In this document: one piece after another, positions 33,390-42,075 of the stretch
Numbering within the stretch: the first letter of the stretch is position 1
How the letters are laid out: each line of letters opens with the position of its first letter
DNA from: Chryseobacterium sp.
GTDB taxonomy: Bacteria; Bacteroidota; Bacteroidia; Flavobacteriales; Weeksellaceae
Reading direction: 5' to 3'
NCBI GenBank assembly: GCA_027492795.1
Contig: JAPUEB010000037.1
Location: 1 to 64,000, forward strand
Length of the DNA stretch: 64,000 bases
Position numbers and translations under genes: made by a program
The notes under the pieces: model-generated
Database searches by the model: none
What the model saw: the letters and a program-made list of their open reading frames with translations, nothing else
Told to the model about the DNA's origin: nothing

Positions 33390-34118
33390 GCCATAAAAGC
33401 AGAAAATATCACCAAAAAATTTGGCGATTTTACGGCGGTTTACCACATCAGTTTTGAGGTTGAAAAAGGCGAAATTTTTGGATTTTTAGGCGCAAACGGT
33501 GCCGGAAAAACCACGGCGATGCGTATGTTTTGCGGACTTTCTACACCAACTTCGGGCGAGGCAACGGTTGCGGGTTTTGATGTGTATAAACAGGCCGAAA
33601 ACATTAAAAAAAACATCGGTTATATGAGCCAAAAATTTTCTTTGTACGGAAACTTGACCGTGAAAGAAAACCTGAATTTTTTCGGCGGAATTTATGGAAT
33701 TTCTAAAAATGAACTGAAACAAAAAAGCGCAGAACTGATTGAAAAACTGGGACTTGAAAACGAGAAAAACAAACTGGTTTCGGAACTTCCGCTCGGTTGG
33801 AAACAAAAATTGGCGTTTTCGGTGGCGATTTTTCATCAACCGGAAATTGTGTTTCTGGACGAACCAACCGGTGGCGTTGATCCCGTAACGAGGCGACAGT
33901 TTTGGAATATGATTTATGACGCTTCGGAGCGCGGAATTACGATTTTTGTGACGACGCATTATATGGACGAAGCGGAATATTGCGACCGCGTTTCGATAAT
34001 GGTGGACGGAAAAATTGCGGCTTTGGATACACCTTCCAACTTGAAAAAACAGTTTGATGCGCAAAATATGGACGAGGTTTTTTATGCTTTGGCGAGAGGC
34101 GCGAAACGTGGAGAATAG
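33327..34118 (+). CDS. ABC transporter ATPase, second of a pair (YbhF C-half-like)
   Basis: The 263-residue ATPase has Walker A GANGAGKTT and Walker B IVFLDEPTGGVDP. The signature reads LPLGWKQKLAFSVAI in place of LSGGxxQ, which is also the form in the C-terminal half of YbhF-type fused ATPases. In E. coli the two halves are one protein; here they are separate genes. The ATG at 33327 and a second at 33354 are both possible, because residues about 10-22 (MPHFSPLGERGL) are read from the inverted repeat and need not be functional. Confidence 0.9.
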   Translation: MEYQNKTQTMPHFSPLGERGLAIKAENITKKFGDFTAVYHISFEVEKGEIFGFLGANGAGKTTAMRMFCGLSTPTSGEATVAGFDVYKQAENIKKNIGYMSQKFSLYGNLTVKENLNFFGGIYGISKNELKQKSAELIEKLGLENEKNKLVSELPLGWKQKLAFSVAIFHQPEIVFLDEPTGGVDPVTRRQFWNMIYDASERGITIFVTTHYMDEAEYCDRVSIMVDGKIAALDTPSNLKKQFDAQNMDEVFYALARGAKRGE

Positions 34119-34123
34119 TTGTT

Positions 34124-34205
34124 CGTCATTGCGAACGTAGCGCAGCGAAGTGAAGCAATCCCATAATTACAAAAGATTGCTTCGTCGTTCCTCCTCGCAA
34201 TGACG
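34124..34205. repeat. 82-bp nested inverted-repeat element
   Basis: Outer arms CGTCATTGCGA/TCGCAATGACG (34124-34134 and 34195-34205) enclose inner arms GAAGCAATC/GATTGCTTC (34152-34160 and 34175-34183). It fills the gap between the second ATPase and the first permease. Confidence 0.8.
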
Positions 34206-34220
34206 GGAAAACGAAAAATT

Positions 34221-35327
34221 ATGAAACAGTTACTAACCTTTATCAAAAAAGAATTTCTTCACGTTTTGCGTGACAGGAAGGTTTTGCTGATACTTTTCGG
34301 TTTGCCGATTGTGCAGGTTTTACTGTTTGGTTTTGCGCTGAGCACGGAAGTGAAAAACACAGGAGTTGCTGTTTACGACCAAGATAATTCTCAGAATTCA
34401 AGGCAACTGATTGAGAAAATAAATGCCAATCAATATTTTGATGTTCAAAAAATACTGACTTCGCCGAATGAGTTTGAAGAAAGTTTCAAGACCGGAAAAA
34501 TCCGAATGATTATCAATATACCTGACGGTTTTTCGAGAAATTTGAATAATGGACAAAAGACGGAAATTCAGTTCATTAGCGATGGAACGGATATCAATCT
34601 TGCTAATCAGATTTTGAATTTTTTAAATAATATTACCGGCGAATTTTATCTTCAAAATCAAAAAACTCAACCCCAGTTGATTTCCGTACAACCGGAAATC
34701 AAAATGTTCTACAATCCGCAACTGAAAGGCGCTCCGAACTTCGTTCCCGGAGTTATGGCGATGATTTTATTGATTGTTTGCGTAATGATGACTGCTATTG
34801 CTATCGTTCGCGAAAAAGAAAGCGGAACGATGGAGATTTTGCTCGTTTCGCCGATGAAACCGCAGTATATTTTAATCGCGAAAGCCGTTCCTTACTTTGT
34901 TTTATCGGTGGTCATACTTATCGCTATTCTGATATTAAGTTATACACTCCTCGATTTACCAATTGCCGGAAATATTGCACTGCTTTTTTCCGTGAGTTTC
35001 ATTTATATCGTTACGAGTTTGCTTTTAGGAATTGTGATTTCTGTGACTTCCAAAACGCAGCAACAAGCGATGATACTTTCATTAATGGGAACTTTGCTCC
35101 CAACTTTGATGTTGAGCGGATTTATGTTTCCCATCGAAAATATGCCAAAACCGCTGCAAATTGTTTCCAATATTGTTCCTGCAAAATGGTATTTCCTGAT
35201 GATCAAAAACATTATGATAAAAGGTACAGGAATAGCGATTATTTGGAAAGAACTGTTGATATTAACGGCGATGATGTTAGGATTTTTCGTGATTGCGATT
35301 AGGAAATTTAAAATTAGATTAGAATAA
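34221..35327 (+). CDS. ABC-2 type permease (YbhS-like)
   Basis: The 368-residue protein has one N-terminal helix (about 22-40), a large extracytoplasmic domain and five to six C-terminal helices. FVPGVMAMILLIVCVMMTAIAIVREKESGTMEILLVSPM is the typical ABC-2 membrane signature. I use the ATG at 34221; one at 34200 lies within the upstream inverted-repeat element. It pairs with the next permease to form the membrane channel driven by the two ATPases. Confidence 0.9.
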   Translation: MKQLLTFIKKEFLHVLRDRKVLLILFGLPIVQVLLFGFALSTEVKNTGVAVYDQDNSQNSRQLIEKINANQYFDVQKILTSPNEFEESFKTGKIRMIINIPDGFSRNLNNGQKTEIQFISDGTDINLANQILNFLNNITGEFYLQNQKTQPQLISVQPEIKMFYNPQLKGAPNFVPGVMAMILLIVCVMMTAIAIVREKESGTMEILLVSPMKPQYILIAKAVPYFVLSVVILIAILILSYTLLDLPIAGNIALLFSVSFIYIVTSLLLGIVISVTSKTQQQAMILSLMGTLLPTLMLSGFMFPIENMPKPLQIVSNIVPAKWYFLMIKNIMIKGTGIAIIWKELLILTAMMLGFFVIAIRKFKIRLE

Positions 35328-35333
35328 GTTAGA

Positions 35334-35396
35334 AGACCGAAGTCCGAAGTCGGAAGATGTCTTCGGACTTCGGACTCCTGACTTCAAACTAAAATA
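35334..35396. repeat. Nine-unit palindromic heptad array between the permease genes
   Basis: Units of the agtccga type on the left are mirrored by ttcggac units on the right, all in a 7-base register. The whole array can form a hairpin of about 17 bp with one mismatch (about 35341-35376). It ends 1 base before the next ATG. Confidence 0.8.
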
Positions 35397-35397
35397 T

Positions 35398-36522
35398 ATG
35401 TTCAATCAATTATCCATATTAATACGTAAAGAATTCCGGCAGATTTTCCGGAACAAATCAATATTGGTCATTATTTTTATTGCACCGTTGCTGCAACTTC
35501 TAATTTTACCGATGGCTGCGAATTATGAAGTGAAAAACATCAATCTAGCGGTGGTTGACCACGACCATTCAACAGTTTCCCGAGATTTAATCAATGACAT
35601 TACAAGTTCTGGATACTTTCAATTAACGTATTTTGGAGAAAATTATCGCGCCGCTTTTGAGAAAATCGAAAAGGAAAATGCCGATTTAATTTTAGAAATT
35701 CCGCCCAATTTTGAGAAAAATTTAATTCGTGAAAATCAGCAGCAGGTTTTTGTTGGAATTAATGCGATTAATGGAACAAAAGCCGGACTTTCGGGCGCTT
35801 ATTTAACACAGATTTTTCAGTTATTCAATAAAAATATTCAACTGAAATTTCAACCTCAAATTGCTGAAGCCGCGAAAAATTCAGGGTTGGAAATCCGGAG
35901 TTTGATGTGGTTTAATAAAAATTACAATTACCGATTGTCACTCGTTCCCGGAATTTTGGTTTTTCTCGTTACTTTAGTTGGTGGAATGCTATCTGCGCTG
36001 AATATTGTTGAGGAAAAAGAGATTGGAACCATCGAACAAATCAACGTTTCCCCCGTAAAAAAATCCAACTTTATTTTAGGAAAAATGATACCGTTTTGGA
36101 TTTTGTCGATGGTGGTTTTCATCCTCGGAATGTTCATTTCGCACTTCTTTTACAAAGTCGATATGTACGGAAACTTGCCGACTTTACTGCTTTTTGTCAC
36201 CATTTACCAAATCGGAATTTTGGGTTACGGACTTTTGATTTCCACCTATTCTGAAACGCAGCAACAGGCAATGTTCATCAATTTCTTTTTTGTAATGATT
36301 TTCATTTTGATGAGCGGACTTTTCACGCCCATCGAAAGTATGCCAATTTGGAGTCAATACATCGCAAAAATGAACCCGATGACTTATATGATTGAAATTA
36401 TTCGCTTGATTATGTTGAAAGGCAGCACCATTCAAAACTTGCTTCCACAACTTTTAGCATTGATTGTTTTTGCTGTAGTTTTTAATGTTTGGGCGATTTT
36501 GAATTATCGAAAAACGAGTTGA
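35398..36522 (+). CDS. ABC-2 type permease (YbhR-like)
   Basis: The 374-residue protein has the same layout as its neighbour: an N-terminal helix, an extracytoplasmic domain with NINLAVVDHDHSTVSRDLIN, and a C-terminal membrane domain with VPGILVFLVTLVGGMLSALNIVEEKEIGTIEQINVSP. It ends the efflux cassette. The alpha-amylase gene is convergent and lies 12 bases away. Confidence 0.9.
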   Translation: MFNQLSILIRKEFRQIFRNKSILVIIFIAPLLQLLILPMAANYEVKNINLAVVDHDHSTVSRDLINDITSSGYFQLTYFGENYRAAFEKIEKENADLILEIPPNFEKNLIRENQQQVFVGINAINGTKAGLSGAYLTQIFQLFNKNIQLKFQPQIAEAAKNSGLEIRSLMWFNKNYNYRLSLVPGILVFLVTLVGGMLSALNIVEEKEIGTIEQINVSPVKKSNFILGKMIPFWILSMVVFILGMFISHFFYKVDMYGNLPTLLLFVTIYQIGILGYGLLISTYSETQQQAMFINFFFVMIFILMSGLFTPIESMPIWSQYIAKMNPMTYMIEIIRLIMLKGSTIQNLLPQLLALIVFAVVFNVWAILNYRKTS

Positions 36523-36534
36523 TCGCTATTTTTT

Positions 36535-38160
36535 CTAGATTCTTTCAAAAAGAACAATCCTAAATTTCGTGTTTACACCTGCCATTCCATTTTTCACCTT
36601 CGTAACTTCTCCGCTGTAAGCATCACGAAGCTTCGTTCCGTCTGCAAAAATGTTTGCAACAGAAATTTCTTTGTAACCATAGGTTAAATCGAGTCCAATC
36701 ACCACTTTATCTTCTCCATAAGTCCTTGTAAACCAATAAGGATTTTCTGAAATTTTGTGATGAATTCCAGCTCCAATTGCAGGATGATTTGCTCTGAATT
36801 TTCCTAATTTTTGCCAGTGAAGGAGAAGGTTTTTGGTATTATCATCGGTATTTACTGAATTCCAATTCATATTGCTTCGCAAATTCGCGTCGCCTTCTGC
36901 ACCTTCTACTATTAAAGGCCTTGCTGTTTCGTCGCCGTAATAAATTTGCGAAATTCCGGGTGCGAGAAGCAATTTTGTAGCATTTTCAAACGATTTTTTG
37001 CGCTCTTTATCGTAAGGCCAACCGTCGTCGTGAGAAGCTGTATAATTCATCACCGTGAATCCTTTCATATCCGAATTTAAAATCTGCGAATATTTGCTGA
37101 AAATTTCCTCGTAAGATTTATTGGCATCACCTTTAAAATCGAAATTGATGAGCGAATTAAATCCATTTTCGTAATAATTTACTTTTTTATCGCCAAAATC
37201 ATAAATCTGCTTTTGTGAAATTCCGTATCCGTAAACTTCGCCAACTGTGAAAAATTTGTTATTATCCAAAACTTTTGAAGGATTTTTAGCTTTAAATTCA
37301 TCAAAAGCAGTTTGTGCAACTTTTTGAAAATCTTTCCACACATCTTCGTTGGTATGTTTCACGGTATCAACACGATACCCATCTATTCCATAATCCTTTA
37401 TATAATCTGCGAGCCATTTCATGATGTAATATTTTGCGGCTCTCGGATAACCTGTTTTTGCAAAAAAAGCTTCCAATTCTCGTATTTCTTTTTCGTATCT
37501 TCCTTCAGATTTCCATTTATCCACCAATTGTTGCGGCAGTTCTACCGGAGAATTATTTTCCGTTAAAATATCGGGAAGATTGGCTACCAAAGTGCAAGCT
37601 GTGGTATTTTTGTAATTATCATATTTACATTGCGGCGAAGTTCGCACCCAATCGTTTGGAAAAACGGGATCAATCGGAGTTACCGGTCCTGTATGATTGA
37701 TTACCGCATCTAAAACCACACGAATTCCCTTTTTGTGGGCTTTTTCTACCAATTCTTTCAGTTCGGCTTTTGTTCCGAAATTCGGATCGAGAGCAGTCCA
37801 ATCTTTTGCCCAATAACCGTGAAAACCATAAGTATTTCCGGTTCCTTCATTGGTTGCGCCATGAATTTGTTCTACAATCGGCGTCATCCAAATGGCATTC
37901 ACTCCCAAATCTGAAAAATAATTGTCATCAATTTTTTGAATGATCCCCCGCAAATCGCCTCCTTCAAAACCCCTTAAAACTGCAGTTTTTTCAGTTCTGT
38001 TGAAATTAACGTCGTTATTTGGATTTCCGTTTTTAAAGCGGTCTGTCAATAGAAAATAAAGATTGGCTCCGTTCCAATTGAAAGGTTGTTTTTGAGTATT
38101 TTTTACGGTAGAACACGAAGCGAGTAACGCTAAAGAAGCGATAAATAGAGTTTTTTTCAT
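36535..38160 (-). CDS. Alpha-amylase family lipoprotein (GH13)
   Basis: The 541-residue protein has a lipoprotein signal (IASLALLASCS, cysteine at residue 16). The GH13 barrel shows region I VVLDAVINH, region II DGYRVDTVKH (nucleophile Asp), region III FTVGEVYG (acid/base Glu) and region IV NYTASHDDG. Such proteins hydrolyse alpha-glucans at the cell surface. It is monocistronic here, without a SusC/SusD pair. Catalytic residues are intact, so activity is expected. Confidence 0.92.
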   Translation of the reverse strand: MKKTLFIASLALLASCSTVKNTQKQPFNWNGANLYFLLTDRFKNGNPNNDVNFNRTEKTAVLRGFEGGDLRGIIQKIDDNYFSDLGVNAIWMTPIVEQIHGATNEGTGNTYGFHGYWAKDWTALDPNFGTKAELKELVEKAHKKGIRVVLDAVINHTGPVTPIDPVFPNDWVRTSPQCKYDNYKNTTACTLVANLPDILTENNSPVELPQQLVDKWKSEGRYEKEIRELEAFFAKTGYPRAAKYYIMKWLADYIKDYGIDGYRVDTVKHTNEDVWKDFQKVAQTAFDEFKAKNPSKVLDNNKFFTVGEVYGYGISQKQIYDFGDKKVNYYENGFNSLINFDFKGDANKSYEEIFSKYSQILNSDMKGFTVMNYTASHDDGWPYDKERKKSFENATKLLLAPGISQIYYGDETARPLIVEGAEGDANLRSNMNWNSVNTDDNTKNLLLHWQKLGKFRANHPAIGAGIHHKISENPYWFTRTYGEDKVVIGLDLTYGYKEISVANIFADGTKLRDAYSGEVTKVKNGMAGVNTKFRIVLFERI

Positions 38161-38228
38161 TCTAAAAAAATTATTTTTTTATACAAAAATTGTGGAAAAA
38201 TGAAATAGTAATTAATTTTTCATTATCT

Positions 38229-38460
38229 GTTACTTTTGTCTTAATACAAAAGTAACCAAAAAATCAAGACTGGATATTTTTGCTAAAAAATTTGAAATTC
38301 CTCAAAGAAAATTCCCAAACTCGGGCGGAAAGTCATTTTTAGTTGTTTAATAAAGATTATTGCCGCCCTCAAACAATGGGAATTTTAATTTCTATTATCA
38401 TTTAGAAGATTTCGTCCGAAGGAATTTCAATTTTTCTTAACGCAAAAATCTCCTAGGTCG
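38229..38460. repeat. 232-bp element of nested inverted repeats
   Basis: The gap of about 460 bases between the amylase and FkbM genes holds no coding frame I believe. It starts with a perfect hairpin (11-bp arms at 38229-38239/38246-38256). Three nested pairs follow: GAAATTCC/GGAATTTC (38294-38301/38421-38428), AAAATTCCC/GGGAATTTT (38308-38316/38378-38386) and GGGCGG/CCGCCC (38323-38328/38363-38368). Confidence 0.8.
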
Positions 38461-38591
38461 TTTAAAAAAAAAGTATTTTTCTATCTAGATTTTAAGTTCA
38501 AGAATGCAAAATTTAACCAAAAATATCAAACAAAACTTGGTGCTAAAGTTATGCTTTCCATTCATTTTAACATTTATTTAACATAAATTCT

Positions 38592-38599
38592 TATCTTTG
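38592..38599 (+). promoter_or_regulatory. -7 box TATCTTTG upstream of the FkbM gene
   Basis: TATCTTTG lies 20 bases before the TTG start at 38619, giving a leader of about 12 bases. It follows an AT-rich stretch. Confidence 0.55.
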
Positions 38600-38618
38600 C
38601 TGTCCCCAAAAGTCAAAA

Positions 38619-39416
38619 TTGAAGTCAATATATTCTAAAATTGCGGAAAAACTGCAGTTTGTAACTCCCACATTTTACAGGGAAAGGTATTTCAAAAATT
38701 TGAAAAATCTTTCCAAAAACAACGTTTTGGAAAACAATGTGGAGCCAGAACTACTTTGGGTTACCGAATATTTGCGCAAAAACGACGTTGTATTGGAAAT
38801 TGGAGCGAATGTGGGCGTTTATCTTTACCAGTATCAAAAGAAAATTCACGATGAAAATATTGTGGCTTTTGAACCAAATGATAAGCTTTATCGCCGACTG
38901 AAAAGGGTTTTCCCAGAAATGAGAATTTTTCCATTGGCTATTTCCAACGAAAATACCGTTGCAGAATTTAAAATTCCTGTGATTAACGGCAAAGAAGTGG
39001 CTTCGCGCGGAACTTTGCAAACCCAGTTTCAGGAAAAAGGCGAGCAAAAAACCATCACCCAAAAAGTGAAAGTAATTCGCTTGGACGATTGGGCTGAAAT
39101 TGAGGAATTTAAACGCCTGAATTTCATCAAAATAGATGTGGAAGGCAACGAAATGCAGACCCTTTTTGGCGCAGAAAAAACCATAAAGAAGTTTCGACCT
39201 ACTTTAATGGTGGAGATGGAACAACGACATCACGAAGAACCTATTTGGAAGCTGATTTCCGAGATTTCCGATTGGGGATTTTCGCCAAAATACCTCGACA
39301 GAAATGATTTTCAACTGAAGGATCTAACGGAAGAAATCATCGTTTCGCAAAACGCGGAAAACGTGAAAAACAAGCAACTCTACATCAATAACATCATCTT
39401 TATCCCCAAAAAATGA
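38619..39416 (+). CDS. FkbM family methyltransferase
   Basis: The 265-residue protein has the SAM-binding segment DVVLEIGANVGVYLYQYQK with acidic loop AFEPNDKLYRRL, and the family signature LNFIKIDVEGNEMQTLFGAEKTI. FkbM-type enzymes O-methylate sugars or other small molecules. The start is TTG; no nearby ATG fits the promoter spacing. The stop overlaps the next gene, a flippase, by 4 bases, so a role in modifying a surface glycan is likely (inference). Confidence 0.88.
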   Translation: MKSIYSKIAEKLQFVTPTFYRERYFKNLKNLSKNNVLENNVEPELLWVTEYLRKNDVVLEIGANVGVYLYQYQKKIHDENIVAFEPNDKLYRRLKRVFPEMRIFPLAISNENTVAEFKIPVINGKEVASRGTLQTQFQEKGEQKTITQKVKVIRLDDWAEIEEFKRLNFIKIDVEGNEMQTLFGAEKTIKKFRPTLMVEMEQRHHEEPIWKLISEISDWGFSPKYLDRNDFQLKDLTEEIIVSQNAENVKNKQLYINNIIFIPKK

Positions 39417-40894
39417 GTGTAGTAGCGAGACAGGGTTTCAAATATACCATCATTGGTTACCTTGGATTTATCTTGGGTGCGCTTTCTACGTATTTCGTTT
39501 TCCCGTTTGATTTTGAGTTTTACGGAAAGCTGCGTTTCGTGCTAAATACGGCGGAAATTATGGTTCCCATCGTGGTTTTTGGGCTTTCTTACGCGAACGT
39601 GAAGTATTTTCATCAGTCGCAAAAAGATGAAAAACATCAAAACCTGCTTTCGCTGTCTTTGGTCGGAATTGTTTTCAATTTTCTTGTATTTACCGTACTT
39701 TTCTTTCTTTTCCACTACATTTTTCCAGAATACAAAAAAACAGAATATTGGAGTTTAAAATTCCTTATTCTTCCGCTAATTTTAGTGCTTTCGATTTCGC
39801 ACGTTTTCAACCGTTACGTTTCCAATTACAAAAGGATTGTAGTTCCGAATATTTTCGAGAATATTTTCCCGAAAATTGCCAATATCGGTGCTTTTTGCCT
39901 CTTCGTGTTTTTAGGCGCAACTCAAAATTGGGCGTTCGCATTTTTCATCGGAATGTTTGCGGTTTCGATGACGGGATACGTAATTTACACCAATAAATTA
40001 GAGAAATTAAACCCCGATTTCAATACCGATTACATTAAAAAAGACAATCTTTGGAAAAACTTCCTCAATTACAGTTTTTACGGATTTCTTGGGAATATCG
40101 GGAATTATGTCGCGATAAAAATCGACCAATTTATGATTGGTGAAAATCTGGGGTTGGAAGAACTTGGGATTTATGCGGTTTTGGTGAATATTATTTCGCT
40201 GATTTCCATTCCGCAGTTGGGCTTGTTCAATATTTCTGCGCCCATCATCAACAAACATTTGGAGGAAAACACATTGGAAGAACTCGACGTTTTTCACAAA
40301 AAGACTTCTTTGAGCCTGTTTTTTCTTGGCGCAGTGCTGTTTTCTTGCATTTTGGCGGGTTTTCCTTTTTTGGCGAGTTTCATAAAAAACGGAACGATGC
40401 TCCGCGAATCCGAACCGGTAATTTGGATTTTGGGCTCTGCAATTTTGTTTGATTTGGCGACAGGATTCAATGGAAACATTATCTCCCTGTCGAAATATTA
40501 CCGCTGGAACATCGTAATCATGCTGTTTTTGGCGTTTCTCACCATTTTCTTAAACTATTATTTTCTGAAAAACACTTCCTTGGGAATTGTGGGAGTTGCT
40601 TTGGCAACCGCGATTTCTTTAACGCTTTACAATGCGGTGAAAATTGGTTTCAATTTCATTAAATTTAAGGTAAATCCGCTCTCCATCGAGATGATTTTTG
40701 TTTCGATACTTTGCACACTTGCCATTACTGTAGCGATTGTTTTGCCCGATTTTCAAAATAATTTCATCAATTTACTTTACAAACCCGCGGTGGTTCTTGC
40801 CATGATTTACATTGGAAACCACTTCCTGAAAATTTTTCCGGTGGAAGAATATTTGAATAAGAATTTCTTTAAAAGTATTTTAAAGTTTAAGTAA
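39413..40894 (+). CDS. Polysaccharide flippase (Wzx-like, MOP superfamily)
   Basis: The 493-residue protein has about 12-14 hydrophobic helices and no signal peptide, as in O-antigen/teichoic-acid flippases. The N-terminus (SVVARQGFKYTIIGYLGFILGALSTYFVFP) is typical of the family. It is translationally coupled to the FkbM gene. Together with the glycosyltransferases on the opposite strand it suggests a surface-polysaccharide locus, although no polymerase gene is seen. Confidence 0.86.
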   Translation: MSVVARQGFKYTIIGYLGFILGALSTYFVFPFDFEFYGKLRFVLNTAEIMVPIVVFGLSYANVKYFHQSQKDEKHQNLLSLSLVGIVFNFLVFTVLFFLFHYIFPEYKKTEYWSLKFLILPLILVLSISHVFNRYVSNYKRIVVPNIFENIFPKIANIGAFCLFVFLGATQNWAFAFFIGMFAVSMTGYVIYTNKLEKLNPDFNTDYIKKDNLWKNFLNYSFYGFLGNIGNYVAIKIDQFMIGENLGLEELGIYAVLVNIISLISIPQLGLFNISAPIINKHLEENTLEELDVFHKKTSLSLFFLGAVLFSCILAGFPFLASFIKNGTMLRESEPVIWILGSAILFDLATGFNGNIISLSKYYRWNIVIMLFLAFLTIFLNYYFLKNTSLGIVGVALATAISLTLYNAVKIGFNFIKFKVNPLSIEMIFVSILCTLAITVAIVLPDFQNNFINLLYKPAVVLAMIYIGNHFLKIFPVEEYLNKNFFKSILKFK

Positions 40895-40939
40895 GTGAAA
40901 ATTATAAATAGCTGAAATTTTTTGGTTGAAAACGCTATT

Positions 40940-40986
40940 TTTGCCACGAATGCACGAATGAAAATAATTCGTGCATTCGTGGCAAA
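40940..40986. repeat. 20-bp perfect inverted repeat (GCCACGAATGCACGAAT family)
   Basis: Arms 40940-40959 and 40967-40986 are perfectly complementary with a 7-base loop. The same arms occur at 58312-58361. The element lies between two convergent genes and could act as a transcription barrier. Confidence 0.85.
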
Positions 40987-41001
40987 CCAAAGAATAAAAT
41001 T

Positions 41002-42075
41002 TTAGAACAATGATTGCATCACAGATTGAAGTTTTTCCAATATTTTTTCTTTTGAAAAAACATTTTCATTTTCAAATTTGAGTTTAGATAACTTTGAAAT
41101 TTGAGTTTCAACATCATTTTCTTCAACGAAAACAAAAGGCAAGTCTGAATTGAAATTTTTAGGAAAAATAGAAGGTTTGCCATATTTAATGGCATCACCG
41201 ATATTTCCGCTCATTTTGGTTTCTCCGTAAATTTCTTTGATGCTGAAAAAACTGGTTTCCTGCTGAACCGGACACCAAAAAACATCCGCACTTTTCATTT
41301 CCTCATCGAAAATTTTTGACGGAACTTTTTCGGTAAAATATTGTATAGAAATATGTTCAGGCTTTTCTTTTTCAAAATTTTTGAGCATCTGAAGCTCTTC
41401 TCCGGCTGCTTTTCCAAGGAAAACGATTTCGGCTTTTTGTTTAAAAGATTTCAATTTTTCTAAAACTCCCTTATAATCGCGCCGTTTTTGCGAAACTGCT
41501 CCGGAAATTACGATTTTTGGAATTTTGTTTTGAGGTTTTTCCGTGTATTTTGTAAAGAAAATAGGGAGAAATTTAAAAGATTCTTCATTTCGCTTCGCTT
41601 CTTTCAGAATGACAGATTGTCTTCTCAAACTTTCGTCCAAAACCAAAAGATTTTTTGCTTTTTGGTGAAGTTTTGGAGCGTATAAAAGTTCTTCTTTAAA
41701 GAGCAATTTCAATCGGTAAAAAACATCTTCTTTAAAAACATTTTTAAATAAATTTTGCTTTGAAACTTTGCTGAAATTCAGGTTATGAACAATAATTGCA
41801 GTGTTGAATTTCTCTACAATTTTTAGAAAAACATTTAAGTAACGATGGACGGTACCGATGATTACCAGATCATAAGTGATAAATGATAAATGATGAATGA
41901 TATTTTCCGGCGTGACTTTTTTGATATTATCTCCTTCCGAAATCCCCAAATTTTTGATGATTTTTTCAGAAAAATAATAATCCACCGAAAACTCTTCGGA
42001 ATCTTGCATCAATTCCATAAAATTCGATGCAATTTCAGCGTGGGTGTCGAGTTCGATGTAAGCGATTTTTTTCAC
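41002..42075 (-). CDS. Probable glycosyltransferase (GT-B type)
   Basis: The 357-residue protein has a C-terminal Rossmann-like half with KIVISGAVSQKRRDYKGVLEKL, EIVFLGKAAG, SADVFWCPVQ and GDAIKYGKPSIFP, the pattern of GT-B enzymes. The N-terminal half is poorly conserved. Two stretches look repeat-derived: HHLSFITYDL (61-70) from a gataaat heptad array, and SVILKEAKRNEES (154-166) from a palindromic repeat. The ATG overlaps the stop of the upstream amidohydrolase by 4 bases. Substrate unknown. Confidence 0.75.
   Translation of the reverse strand: MKKIAYIELDTHAEIASNFMELMQDSEEFSVDYYFSEKIIKNLGISEGDNIKKVTPENIIHHLSFITYDLVIIGTVHRYLNVFLKIVEKFNTAIIVHNLNFSKVSKQNLFKNVFKEDVFYRLKLLFKEELLYAPKLHQKAKNLLVLDESLRRQSVILKEAKRNEESFKFLPIFFTKYTEKPQNKIPKIVISGAVSQKRRDYKGVLEKLKSFKQKAEIVFLGKAAGEELQMLKNFEKEKPEHISIQYFTEKVPSKIFDEEMKSADVFWCPVQQETSFFSIKEIYGETKMSGNIGDAIKYGKPSIFPKNFNSDLPFVFVEENDVETQISKLSKLKFENENVFSKEKILEKLQSVMQSLF
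41581..41614. repeat. Dispersed repeat read within the glycosyltransferase gene
   Basis: The stretch ttcatttcgcttcgcttctt...gaatgaca has the form of a dispersed Bacteroidota repeat. On the coding strand it yields SVILKEAKRNEES. Confidence 0.55.
41871..41905. repeat. Heptad array (gataaat family) inside the glycosyltransferase gene
   Basis: Five in-register units (cataagt, gataaat, gataaat, gatgaat, gatattt) of the same family as the nuoC-nuoD spacer. They are read as coding sequence. Confidence 0.7.

Noticed and set aside
32217-34118. The two ATPases as halves of a broken gene
   Set aside because: Each half has complete Walker A, signature and Walker B motifs and its own start, so both should be functional even if a fused ancestor existed.
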